Shown: one piece after another, positions 1-11,691 of the stretch
Layout of the letters: each line of letters opens with the position of its first letter
Numbering within the stretch: position 1 is the stretch's first letter
Assembly: GCF_947623445.1 (NCBI RefSeq)
Contig: NC_135244.1
Location: 16,616,860 to 16,680,859, forward strand
Direction of reading: 5' to 3'
DNA: 64,000 nt
Origin: Clavelina lepadiformis
Taxonomy: Eukaryota > Chordata > Ascidiacea > Aplousobranchia > Clavelinidae
Translations under genes and position numbers: made by a program
The notes under the pieces: generated by a model
Seen by the model: the letters and a program-made list of their open reading frames with translations, nothing else
Databases searched by the model: none
What the model was told of the DNA's origin: nothing

Positions 1-1289
1 TGTACAATTTTCTCTCCATAAACTTAATGCCAACGGCGAAAAATACACAACACTAAGCACGTCAGACGCATGGGATGTTGGTTCAGTATAAACGCTTTGT
101 TTTTTTAAGCTGAACGTCAAAAATATTAAATGTCGGCATATACAATTCAGAAGGTTCTTTATACTCTACTCGTCTATTATTTGTCAGAGGTGTGACCAAA
201 ACAAAACTCTTCAACATCTGACTCCATGAAATTTGCTAATATTTACATGCATATATGATAAGTATGCATAATTATCACATTAGGCCAAAGCTATACAAAC
301 CTTTTGCAATTTCCAACATTTGAATGCAATTGGCTTTCGAAAATAGGCCGGAGTGAAAATAGTATTTAGTTGATAAAAAATAGCAGTAGTGTGAGCAGAC
401 AAACGGGTGCGCTTTTTTTAATAGAAAAGCGAAAGCATTTACGACGTTCCTTTTTTCATTGACGGGCGAGAGCAGTTGCCCAGATTTGCTAACAGGCTGT
501 AGCATCACATGTCACAACATTTTTTCTTAATGTTTGTAGAGGAAAAAATTACTTAATATTTTTTAAACTACTTAATATGTTGCTTAATATTTTTGTATTA
601 TATTATGTGAGTGGTTACTTATAGCAAACATATTTGAATAATTTAACTACATATAACATATGTATAATATTATATATATATATCTAATTTTGGCTACATA
701 CTTTTTAAATAGGCTTGTATAAATATACAACAAAATTAGTTTAACGATGCACTTGCACTTAAATTATTGCCTGAGTACTGAGTGAGCACATACTTTACAT
801 TTGCTGTTGCAACCATCCACAGCAATAAATCCTCCTGCAGAGAAGAATTCCGCAATTTTTAAAACAAGCCACTACCTATGTCATTCACAACATACCTATG
901 TTGTTCATATCTGGCAACAATATGACATTTCTCATGAATTGACAAACACACTGAGGGTAAAACATAACCACACCAAAAATGTTTCTATGCAAAAAATGAA
1001 ATAAAACCAAATCCTAATTCCATAACGTTCATAATTTTTTGGTAGCCAAACAAAAAGGAGAGATAACTGAATCACTTTACGCTACAATTAGTTCGCAATG
1101 TTAATGGGAGTTTCTTATGTTTTTAACAACCTTATATATTCTATACTAAACGATATGTATGTCTAACCCCATTACAATTTGGAACTCAAGCATAAACATT
1201 TATGTTCACCAATGTTCACAAACAAAAGCCAAGCAAGCAACATTTCTACGCAAATTTAAACAAAATACCAAAAAAATGCAAAAAAGTCC
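1..1289. other. Non-coding flank, 3' side of EIF2B1
   Basis: AT-rich DNA with a short TA run near 671-682. The small open frames here have no recognisable protein features, and I see no RNA gene. The part next to 1290 is the likely 3' UTR of the minus-strand eIF2B-alpha gene. Confidence 0.5.
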
Positions 1290-2201
1290 CTATAAGTACA
1301 GTTTAATTAATTCATCACTGACTGCAGAAGGAGTAAGTACACCAAGGTCAGTAATTAGTAAGCTAATCAGTGAAGGTGGAGTATAATCAACTGATGGGTG
1401 TTCGATACTAAGGTTTGCACCTTTTTTTAAAGTGGAGGCTTTGTATTTAAATTGATTGGGCAAATCCTGCTGATTTAAGGGAAAGAAGCGAACAAACTTG
1501 AAACTTTCAGCAAGTACATAAACTGGCTTATTTAAAGCATTGGCACATAATGCAAGCTGATAACTCCCTATTTTGTTAATAATTCCGCCATTTTCCACTA
1601 CTCCTTCTGCGCCGATAAGTACGACGTCTACCTTGTCCAATATGTAACCTGAGGCAGCGTCCAATATAACTGTGACTGGAATGTCATATTCTTGAAGTAA
1701 TTGGGCCATGAAATTTCCAGATTTATCTGGGCAGGATTCAGTTACATAGACAGAAAACCTTTTCTTTGATTCAGCCGCACACTTTAAGACACAGGCTACT
1801 ACTCTGGAGTACGAATGTGTCAAAATAACACAACCATCTTTTATAAATGGCATTCCGAGATGTGTGATTTTTGTTCTACATGTTGAAACTTTCTGAAGAA
1901 AGAGTTTTCCTCGACTTATTAAAATTTCTTTAACTTCTTTGAAATCATCTAACTCTAGAGAAGCCAATGTTATAAACCGTAAAAACAAGTCGGAGCCAGA
2001 TGATACTGAAGTGGTAGCAAGACAGTCTGTTGTTACTAAGACCTCCTTTGCTTGTTTGAGGTTATGGATTAAACCACTTAAAGTTTCTGCTGCGTCTCTC
2101 TGCAAGCATTCCAGCAATGTTTCAATTGCAGCTATAGCCGACGAGAGATCATCATCCTTTAATTTGTCCTCAAAATATCCAGCAATTTCTTCATCATTCA
2201 T
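1290..2201 (-). CDS. EIF2B1: Translation initiation factor eIF2B subunit alpha, intronless
   Basis: A single uninterrupted 303-residue frame, close to the human length of 305. Regulatory subunit of the eIF2B decamer, the guanine-nucleotide exchange factor for eIF2 in the cytosol; the alpha/beta/delta subunits sense phosphorylated eIF2-alpha in the integrated stress response. Recognisable blocks run in family order: an N-terminal helical part with [12 protein letters not shown] (about 72-83), then the Rossmann-like C-terminal half with [10 protein letters not shown] (about 126-135), [11 protein letters not shown] (about 145-155), [28 protein letters not shown] (about 198-213), [16 protein letters not shown] and the near-invariant end [20 protein letters not shown]. 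The start ATG is preceded by an AT-rich leader and gives the expected N-terminus. No intron is visible, so it could be a retrocopy that became the working gene, or reflect intron loss. Nothing disrupts the frame. Confidence 0.96.
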   Translation of the reverse strand: MNDEEIAGYFEDKLKDDDLSSAIAAIETLLECLQRDAAETLSGLIHNLKQAKEVLVTTDCLATTSVSSGSDLFLRFITLASLELDDFKEVKEILISRGKLFLQKVSTCRTKITHLGMPFIKDGCVILTHSYSRVVACVLKCAAESKKRFSVYVTESCPDKSGNFMAQLLQEYDIPVTVILDAASGYILDKVDVVLIGAEGVVENGGIINKIGSYQLALCANALNKPVYVLAESFKFVRFFPLNQQDLPNQFKYKASTLKKGANLSIEHPSVDYTPPSLISLLITDLGVLTPSAVSDELIKLYL

Positions 2202-2286
2202 ATTTTATAACAACTTTATCAACTACAGGCTTGATAATGATAGAAAAGTAAACAATATGACAACGTACAATAATGCAATTGTCGCA

Positions 2287-2828
2287 ATAGACCCTTTCAG
2301 AGTTACAGCCGTTATTTGTTGGGTGGAAAGGGTTTTTTGATCGCCTATACTTAACAATGAAAAGTTGTTCAACAAAAACCCACTTTGATTTTTTTTGGAA
2401 ATTACAAGTGTTCTGAGCGTTAGATTGTGAAGATTTTGCTCAGATGAGTAGCATATGAATTCCTTTACGTGACAAAAAAAAGATTTAAAAATATGCTGCC
2501 TAGTTCTTATTTAGCAGTGGTTTGAATCCTACGCACTGGACTTGTTCGATATGATGTCTAGACACATGGTCAGCGAAGCATGCGAAATAAAATGCGTAAG
2601 AATTTGCGTTAGGCTTTCTGCGAGGCATTTCAAAGGTTGATTTTGTTTTGCATGTCAAGGAAAGTTTAAAATAATGAACTTAAAGTAAATTTATGCAAAC
2701 TGAATTATCACATTCAAACGTGCCGCAGATAATATGCAAACTCCACCGCATTTTACGTCGCATGCTACATTGGCACAGGTGATCGAAAAAATCTTGCAAC
2801 CCAGACAGTAACTCGAACAGGGTCTATG
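2287..2828. mobile_element. Non-autonomous element with ATAGACCC terminal inverted repeats
   Basis: The left end (ATAGACCCTTTCAGAGTTA, 2287 on) and the inverted right end (ending GGGTCTAT near 2828) match over roughly 45 bases, including a GGGTTGCAAGATTTTTT-like block. The trinucleotide GCA flanks both ends and may be the target duplication. Internal sequence at 2340-2470 recurs inverted at 33436-33601 and again at 35855-36150, so this is a dispersed family. There is no transposase. The superfamily is not clear. Confidence 0.55.
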
Positions 2829-3149
2829 CATATGTTGATAAAACTTATTTGTGCAAATGCCACACTTTCCACTATGGGGCAGGTTAGGTGATAGGGTTAG
2901 TATGCAGAGGTTTGGGGTTCAAATCCTGCTATTGTTTAACTATTTTTTGTCAAAATTTATTTTTGAGGTGATTTAGTCATGAGAGGTCTGGGGGATTAGT
3001 TTTAGGTTATATTTCAATTTGAAAAAATAGCAACGGTAATCTAGGCTATGTGAATTTAAGTTGAATGTCAGTATTTGTTTCAATTCAAAATGTAGTCACT
3101 GAGAAGTGAGAGTTTGGGTCAGAGTTGATTTGTTATAAATCTAGCAGCC

Positions 3150-3235
3150 TATACAAGTGCACAACCACAAGATACATTTGTATAGTAAGCTCTAGCTACT
3201 AAAATTGTGACGTCATCTGGTTGTGAAGTTGTATA
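3150..3235. mobile_element. 86-bp MITE, copy 1
   Basis: Imperfect terminal inverted repeats: TATACAAGTGCACAACCA at the left and the reverse complement of TATACAACTTCACAACCA at the right. A second copy of the same length lies at 15268-15353. Ends in TATA suggest a TA-targeting family, but this is only a guess. Confidence 0.6.
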
Positions 3236-5293
3236 CTAAATTTTTCATGTTAAATTATAAGGTTTGGAAAAATAAGTTTGTCATTTTAAGTTCAAAATTA
3301 AGCCTTGCACGTACTTTAATTCACATACTATACTGGCAGTACAGTAAGCTACCAACTGAAGTAGGCCTATGGTTGGAAAACTAAATTTTCCAAACAGTTG
3401 AACGTGTTCTGTGCTGCCAACTAAAAATTTTAAAAGTGATTATTTTATAGTGACTAAACAATAGGCCTAGCACTAGCAGGCAACATTACCTTTATCCAAT
3501 GCCAAAAAGGAGTTTTGCTTTGGTGTCTGGCGCTACTAGTGGTTAAGTTGAGTACTGTCCTGTACCTTTGCAACGCCATGTAGTCCCGTGCACTGCCAAC
3601 TACCAAAGCCTAGTTAGTGTTTTATCTTGTCCTGTGTATTTTCTTAGTATGTTACTACGTGGCAATAATGCCAGACTTAAGAAAAATGGCATTTGATTTA
3701 TTTAATCTCAAATTTTAGTATTTTATGTACATGAGTTGAAGTTATGTTTATAAGAGTATTACGTATTTACAGAGAATAGTTTAATTTCAATCTAATAAAG
3801 TTTACACGAAGTTCATGTGACATTTTCGCCATATTTTTACTGGACTTAATTCCCTACCGAGAAATTCTTTCAGCCAGAAAGACCTCGTTCTTGATCTTAG
3901 TGATCCTCTGGTAGAAGGAAAATTCAAGCAGGCTACTGGCTGAAAAAGTATCAAAAATTCGTGGAGTCTAGAATATTCTGAAATAATTTCGCCAACCGTT
4001 TGGTGTAGCCAATGGGGTTTCGGCTTTTCGACACATAATCGAAAATCGATGGTATCATTGAAGAAAAAACATAAAAAAGACTTACGAATGTTTTGACTGA
4101 ATCACTCTTATCGGACACTCATAATTCTATCATGACCGAACTTTGTAAAGAGAAACATTTCAATTTTCATTGGTAACAAAGCTACGTTTACCGCTGATAG
4201 GATCAACTACTCGGTTACTAAAAGAATTGCTGTAAAGTTGAATATGATTAATGTTTATTGTTGTTTTACCAATTTTTGTTTGAATGATAATAAATTGGTA
4301 TAATTGAAGCTATGATTAATTTGATGAAATACAATCTTTTTTGTGAATTTGTGACTAGTGAGTGAACCATTTCTGGTATTTTGTTTTTGTTTGCGGGATT
4401 GTATTTTTATGATATCTTACTTATCATAGAATCTGTAGCGGCAAATTTAGATGACTGTGAAGTCTTTTAAAGTCCAATGCCAAGCGTTTACGGATTTCGT
4501 TAAATTTTGACGTAGGCTACTTATTTAAATTGAAAGGACCAATAGAATTTCTTTTTTCTGTCTTATCATGCTGCATTTTTCTGCAAATGTAGTCACGGGA
4601 ATTCATCAAACGAGAAAAGAAACCCCAAAGAAAATTAAAACGAAAGAAGCCATATACTATCCAACTCCAAGCATATATTTATAAAGGGCCGATAGAAAAT
4701 GATGGCAAAGAAAATGGCGGTACTGGAAAATGACGGTACTGAAAAGTGACCGGAAACAGCGTTTTCTTTCAAAATTGTAAAATACATTAATTTTGAGATT
4801 AGAATAGCGATCACCGTTTTAGCGCTCTCTGTTGCTAATTTATAAATATAGAATTGGCAGAAAACAGCAAACACTATGAATGAAATAGGAGGATCGTATT
4901 AGGTGTATGCGTTTTTGGTACTTTTAAATCACGCTAAAGACTTACGTACTTACTTGTATCATCAGATTTTCGTTCATAGTTGCATATTATCATTTGTGTA
5001 AGTCTATTAGCTAAGTGCCAATAATAACAACAGTTTCCGAACAATAAACTAATTGATTTCTAGAATCGATAATAACACAAACCCAAAAAAATAATAAATT
5101 ATATTATGACATCGCAAGTGTTATATTATACCACATACATATATTGAAAATAATTAATTATTTTATTTTAATTTAGATTATAATTTTACATGTACTGCAT
5201 AGGCCTACATATATTTTGAAATTTATAAAAGAAACACTGTCTACCGTAATTCACCAGTACCGTCATTTACCGCGTCCCAATTATATGAAGGTA

Positions 5294-6196
5294 CCATAGA
5301 CAACGGAAATATAAACACTAGATGCCTAACTAGATTTCCTTGCAAAGGGAAAAATGAAGCAAGCATGTGATTTACAAAAAAAAACAAAAAGGCGGGTAAA
5401 TGCATGGACGTATAAGGGCATAAGGGAACATTTCAAAAGATTGCTTGCTGCAGCGCACTTTTCGTGGGGTGTAAACAATTTTATTTTATAAAGAAAAGTG
5501 GAAGTCACTTATCGAAAGCTTTATCCCGTTATTCGTGACTTATTTAGTGTCTGAATATGGGTGGATAACCTACAGCCCTAGACCGTAGTCTGCGGTATAA
5601 GCTGCTAGGAAGTTAAATAAAACAGCAAGTTTAAACGTTTGATTAAATTTCTGGTTAGCTTTTCGTATTTTACTTACCTTGGCTTTTCCAAGTTTAAGCC
5701 GGCATGATGATGATGATATCGTATAATTACGCTTAGGCCTACCGGTGTATATCGGTACCGCGGTACAGGCCAAGGCTACGTTAGGCAAATATTTTGCATT
5801 AATTTACGTTTAATGCGAAAAAGATTAAGTGAAACACGAAAAGCTAACCAGAAATTTAATCAAACGTTTTAACTTGTTGTTTAATTTAACTTCCTAGCAG
5901 CTTATACCGCAGACTACGGTCTAGGGCTGTAGGTTATCCACCCATATTCAGACAGTAAATAAGTCACGAATAACGCGATAAAGCTTTCGATAAGTGACTT
6001 CCACTTTGCTTTACAACATAAAATTGTTTTTAACACACGAAAATTGCTCTATAGCAAGCAATCTTTTGAAACGTTCCCTTACGCCCATTTTTGCCTATGC
6101 ATTTTCACGCCTTTTTGGGCTTTTTGTGAATCGCATGCTTGCTCCACTTTAGGTTGCCAAGTTAGGTATCTAGTGTTTTTTTTACGATGTCTATGA
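5294..6196. repeat. Large near-palindrome / foldback element (~900 bp)
   Basis: Two inverted arms of about 370-400 bases (roughly 5294-5675 and 5822-6196) surround a spacer of about 150 bases. Matching landmarks are CACTAGATGCCTAACT at 5316 with its inverse at about 6158-6175, the GGGTGGATAACCTACAGCCC block at 5559 with its inverse near 5924-5943, and CTAACCAGAAATTTAATC near 5845 with its inverse near 5640. The arms differ by substitutions and small indels, so the palindrome is not recent. Short open frames within it are shadows of the repeat. Confidence 0.75.
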
Positions 6197-6562
6197 AAGG
6201 CAAGGAAGTGAATTAAAAACATTGACATCTCATCTACAACAAGTTATAAATTTGATGTTTATGCATCAATGTTTTTTTTTATATTACTATGGGAACGATA
6301 AAGCTCAGGTCCGGGTTGGGTTTGGGAAGGGGTTTTATAATTTGATCATAATTACAAATACGAAACACTGTAAAAATAACGCCTTGTGCACTTTGCACAG
6401 AAAAATTATTGCCCAACTAAAACTTACAGCAAACAGTAACTAGCTTGATGGTTAGGTGTTATTTTACAGTGCGAATATTGATATAATTTTTCGTTAAGTT
6501 TAGCCTGTTTAAGAAGTTTGGGTTTATAAATTTGGTTTGGTAGAACCGTATGACCGTACTGA

Positions 6563-9500
6563 ATGGATGATTATTTTGAAAAAGAAGCTTTTAATATTGT
6601 GAACCAGGCTATTTTATGTGCTGCCAAATCGGTTTCATTGGAAAACAGACACAATTTGGTATGTTATGGTTATTATAGGCCGGCTATAGAAGAGCCTACT
6701 TTTATTTGTTCATTCAATTTGCCTTATAGGCAGCTTACCGGCCTCGACTAAAAGTTTGCATAATACGCCGGAGATCGCCGGCGTGGTGAAGGAGTAAATT
6801 TCGTTACGCCAATGGCGTACCATAAGCTAATTATGAACTTCGGCCTTTCTGGTTTGGTGTCATAAAATGTCTCAAGAAACAAGCACACCAAATTGCAAGT
6901 GCAGTAAAATTTTATTTAGTTTCATCTCTTGAAAGTTGTAACTTTCAGTGGTAGTGGCACAGTCACAAGCATGGCAAATTAGAACTTTAATACCGGTGTG
7001 GCGTAAATCTTCCTGTGCTAAAATACAAGTTTTGCATGCAAGCTTACCGGTACCGTAGGCTATTTGATCATAATTTGAACAATAAATATTTACTAACTTT
7101 ATAGGTTTATTTAGTCTATGTGAATTTTGTTTTAGGTAAATGTAACGACATGGAAGTTGCCTCATACTTTGCTATCCCCTATTTAATCCTCTAGCCTGCC
7201 TAATGTTAGCACTAGCAGTCCTTATTACAGTAGTTTTGTAAACCATATAAACACAAATGATATCTATATGAGGATTATGCACAAGCATAATAATGAAATT
7301 GATAACTTCTTACTATTAACTGATTAAGTTTTAGAAGTAATACAACTTAAGCTGTTGGTTGCCGGTATGTGATTGTAAAGCTAAAAATAATTAAGATCAT
7401 GATAATTTGTGTCTCGAAAAAATTTTAATTTTATGTAATTTAAATAAATATACTGCCCATGTGATAAAATTTTATTTAAATTTATGAAATATTGCAACAT
7501 TTTTGCGATTAATGGTACCAGCTAGTTTTCATTTCAAAAATTTGCAAAGTTTGTAACTTTGCTATAGTTGTGCAAGATTTTTATGTTGCTTTTTCAAATA
7601 TCAGTTAAAAACTTAAGAGCCTTAGTTGTCAATATTATTTGTTTCAGTACAGTCCAACATTGTCATAAATTATAATGATGATGTAGAAGCAGGAGCATCC
7701 AACATTAGATGGACAGAATGTGCCAAATTTACTGCAGAACTGGGAATCAAACAAATTGAACAGTTTATTCTGGTAAACAATTATTTCATGCAACTACCGA
7801 TAGCCTACCTGTAATTTTTAGTGATATGTACTGAACTAGTTACTTATTACTGGTGTTACCACAACTGAAAAAAGTAGACACCATAGAACTTTCCTAATTC
7901 GGCATAATTTAACTCATCAAAACCTGAATCTTTTCATTTTTGTCGGTCATGCAGAATTGTATACATTTAATTGTTTTGTGGTTTGTTTAATTTGACTTTG
8001 CATAATTCAAAACATCGGCATCTTTCCTTCATCCCTAACAAGCGTCGCGTTTAATTAGCATTTTTTCAAAAACTATGCATAAATGTGGCATCGGTATATA
8101 ATGTATGAATAAGACAATTCAAGTGTTGAATGCATTTCTTTGTGTGAATGAACATGTTTTTATACTATATATTCAGAAAGCTTGAACTCATTTTAAATAC
8201 TTATGTGTGCTGTGGATGTCCGTGTGGTATTATCTGTTTGCATATTTAAAATATTATACACATGAAAAATGAAATATGTAAGCAAGTAACTCGTAAGAGA
8301 AAAATCAAGAATTATGATTTTTTCCTTGGAAAAATCGTAAAGTAAAACTCATACAAACATACCTCCTACGCAGACATGGAAAAGGGACAATGCATGGCTG
8401 CATTGCATTGATCACCTGGGAGAAGAAGAACATGATTATGACAAAAGATACAAATATAGAGTTCGCTGGAGTATTCCGACAAGACGAAAGCCAATTCCAC
8501 GAGCTACGGCTTGTGTATATTTTACAATCTATGTTTCGAAAATAAAACCAGAGGTGACATATTCATTTTTATGATGTACCAATTAGTCAACTGCACTTGG
8601 ATAGGTTTCATAATTTTTATTCATTTATTTTATTTTCTGATCATAGGCACCAACATTCCAATTAAACATTCATGTGCAATATTTTTTGCAAATACTGTAT
8701 CTACTTCATTGCAAGCTGTACGTGATGGTAATATTGGTGATATGTGATGGTAATAAAAAATTAATTGGGTAGAACATCTTACTCACCATTTAGAAGGCGA
8801 AAGAGAAAATGGTTATGTTCGAGTAATTTTAAATTTAAAGCTACTCACAAGCATGGTGTAACCTTTATTCCACACTCTCTTTCGCGTTCTGAACGGATGG
8901 GTAAAAAGGTTTTACCAGAATAAGCTGCCCTTGATTGTAACTTGTAAGCCATACTGGAGAGTTTTGAGTTATTTTGAGTTCAGAGCTTTCTCGATAATGT
9001 GTGGCCAACAATAAAGTGCCAGAAAAAGAAACTGGAAACCAACGTAAATTATGCCAATTTTACTTGGAAATCTTTTTGAAGTTTCTTATACTAAATACCA
9101 AGATGTAAATATGTAGACGTAACACACAGTGGCGCAGCCAAGGAATTTTCAAAAAATGTCTGGTACGAGCTAGTCTTTGACTTTTGCACCAATGTTCTGT
9201 GCACATTGGTCCTTCCATTCATTCCAGAACTTTTCTTTGTTTTCTTGGTACAGGTGATCAGTTTAAGAAGCTTTTCTTTTAGCAGTTTTTCATTTTATGA
9301 ACATAACATGCAATTGACATTTTTTCAAAAATCTCAAATTTTTGGGCTTAGAGGCTATGGGCACTGTTATTCATTTTTATCTTAAGAGTTATTCTGTAAA
9401 TGCCTTAAATGTTGTAAGTCCTTAGACTGGAGCTATGCCACTATATCCTACTTGTAATGTTTATCTGTAGAGTTATTATTTTATATTATCATAACTAATG

Positions 9501-11691
9501 GCTAGCATTTTTTTTTTCGTATTTCAACAAGTATTCACAGAAAATCAAATGGTATGATGCAAAAAGTAATGCAATACTCAGGTCTTTTGTTGTATTTGAA
9601 AAACTTTTTCATTACTCTGCTCACCCATGCCATAACCACATAAATTTGCCTACTCTACTCTCTTCAAGTAGACTGTAGCATATTTGCAATTGTTCATTTT
9701 AATTTATTCAAAATTTCTAACAGTATGCTCAAGCATTTTATTGCGAGATACTTCAAATAGCACATGAAAAAAATTTTACTTAAGCAATAATAAAATTAAT
9801 TATATATTATATATATTTTCAACAGGAACTACCCGTGGAAGTATTCTATGTGTTTGAAGGAAATCGACTGGTGCACAGGTATTTCTATACTGCACTGTGA
9901 TTACTACTATTTTAATTATATTCTTCAGCAATAATCATACTTCTAGTTTGTAAAAGTTTGTTCTTGGAATAGGTTTAATTCAATATGGCAGGAGTGGCCA
10001 AACTGCGGCTCTTTAATGAATTAGCATTGTTGAATTAGACATGCATTTTCCCGGTCTAGACGAGTTGTTTGATCAGATTATGAAACAATGCGTTGTGTTA
10101 TCGTTCACGTAGTAACAATGGACTCATTGTTAGTAATAATCAAATTACACTCCAAAAAGTACATTATTGTACAGAAGTGTGCTAACTTGTACACTGCAGT
10201 TAAGTAAACTGTCAGATTGGAGCTGTACTTCAGGACTGACCTAGTTTTAAGTCTTGGTTACGGTTATACTAATAATTGCAAAAAGAGTTGGTGAAGCCCA
10301 GGTGGAGACTCATAGTATCACCACGCAGCACTAATGTTAATCAATAGCTACACTTCGTTGTGAGTGAATAAATTCGTGTTTTTTATTGTGTTTGTGTTGT
10401 GGCTCTTTTAAAACTGGAATTTGTTATATGCGGCTCGAGCATGAAGCAGGTCTGGCCACCCCTGCAATATGGGCTAGACGGAGCTGAGCAGTAGCACGCT
10501 ACTTTCTCAAATAGTAACGGGATTATGTGCACATTACTTATTCATCTGCTACTTTTTCCTGGAACAAAAATGGCAAATAGTGAAAAGCATAACTATTTAT
10601 ACATTTATTGCTAAGATTAAGGCCGGCTTGTTCATCAAGCACAAAACACTGAAACGTTTTGGGTTTTTCTAAATAACCAGGGAAATTTTCCACAACTTTA
10701 TTTAGTGCTTTTGCAATGAAATAAGGTGATCAACACACTGCAATTTTTCATAAAGTTTCTAGACAAACCAAATAGACCTCCAAGTTTGCAATCAAAGGAC
10801 CAAAAATACCTGATTTTGTTTAACATAAAAATTTATAGTATTTATAGTTTTTCAAAATGTCAGACCTCTCTTTAAAACATTGCCATTCTGACAAATCTTG
10901 CCAGTTATTATACAGTAGTCGCCACGCCGCTTATAGCATCTAAATCCTGTGGAACGGAATTTCTACGTACTAACATACTGTAGTGCAAAATACTTCGCGT
11001 AGTAGATCCACTCCCAATGTCTGGCCACATAATAAAATGCTTTTCCCAGCTGTTGTAACGTCTCTTTTCACCTTGTATGGGAGGACCTGCGAAACACTTT
11101 CCCTCCACGACAAGCAACTCTAGATAGATTTTTTCAAATGCTTTCTTTGTGTTTTTTGAGTTATTCCGACGTTCATATACATTACGATTACATGATTAAA
11201 AATCATGCACACTGAGGTTGTTTGAGTCATATGGAAACCTAACGTAGATTCGCCGTTTATTGGATCCATTTCTCCTGGAACGGAGGTAGATCTTATAAGC
11301 GTGTGTACTGTATCATAGTTAGATTAGCGATTTCTCAAGGATGGACTAATACCTTTGGAGTATGACTAAACTATAACCTCTAAAAGTCTCATGATAAAGT
11401 ACCAACTTCATCTGCACCTCACCAGCTGAACAAAAGATATGTGTTCAAACAACTTTATATGAAGTTTTGTACTACAAATGTCATTGTTTAAAACAAAAAT
11501 TTCCTTAACCGATATGGCTATACGATGATAAGGCTTTGCTAATAGCCAACAAGAGTTTTTTTCAGTAGCGACTGCCCACCTCTGTTGATGTATTTGTTTC
11601 TTTCAGGCCAGGTAAATCCAAATTCAGGGAGATCTGGTTGAAAAATATTATAGAAAGCAAAGTCTTGGCAATGGAGCAAGTTACATTCTAG
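6563..11691 (+). CDS. Predicted four-exon gene for an unrecognised 117-aa protein
   Basis: Exons can be read at 6563-6658, 7653-7772, 9826-9878 and 11607-11691. All junctions are GT-AG and the frame closes exactly (phases 0, 0, 2) to a TAG at 11689-11691, with AATAAA at 11764. The protein begins MDDYFEKEAFNIVNQAILCA, continues with acidic NYNDDVEAGASNIRWTECAK and IKQIEQFI, then ELPVEVFYVFEGNRLVHR, and ends IIESKVLAMEQVTF. It is mixed helix and strand, with no signal peptide or membrane segment. I do not recognise the family. The composition and the clean splicing argue for a real small cytosolic protein. The second acceptor could also be five bases upstream, but that use would hit a stop. The introns carry a hAT MITE and a FAXC fragment. 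Confidence 0.5.
9170..9298 (-). pseudogene. Broken fragment of a FAXC-like gene (C-terminal part)
   Basis: Read on the minus strand, this encodes KEKLLKLIT, then after a one-base frame shift YQENKEKFWNEWKDQCAQ, ending in TAG at 9170-9172. It matches the C-terminal region KEKLPNLVAYTERMKEKFWSDWKEQCAQ of the intact FAXC-like gene at 13178-14095 on the same strand. No further homology is visible at higher coordinates, so only the tail survives. A partial duplicate or truncated retrocopy is the simplest reading. It lies in the second intron of the gene above. Confidence 0.7.
9989..10464. mobile_element. hAT-type MITE with 8-bp target duplication
   Basis: Starts CAGGAGTGGCCAAACTGC and ends with the inverted form GGTCTGGCCACCCCTG. 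Perfect 8-bp direct repeats CAATATGG flank it (9981-9988 and 10465-10472). An 8-bp duplication with CAG...CTG ends is the hAT signature. It is 476 bp with no transposase, so it is non-autonomous. It sits in the third intron of the 117-residue protein gene. Confidence 0.88.

Larger units (their letters stand above)
2202..5293. other. Repeat-rich intergenic region
   Basis: About 3 kb without a credible gene. It holds the 2287-2828 inverted-repeat element and the 3150-3235 MITE, both listed separately. From about 3240 to 5290 I see only AT-rich unique-looking sequence with no coding signal. Confidence 0.5.

Noticed and set aside
2900-2940. GGTTCAAATCC, a tRNA B-box-like word
   Set aside because: No cloverleaf can be drawn around it: the acceptor and anticodon stems do not pair. 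Similar words near 28420 (a small CATGTCC hairpin) and 37085 also lack tRNA structure. At most an old tRNA-derived SINE.
5570-5788. Open frame inside the palindrome
   Set aside because: A by-product of the inverted repeat; the mirrored arm has no equivalent frame.
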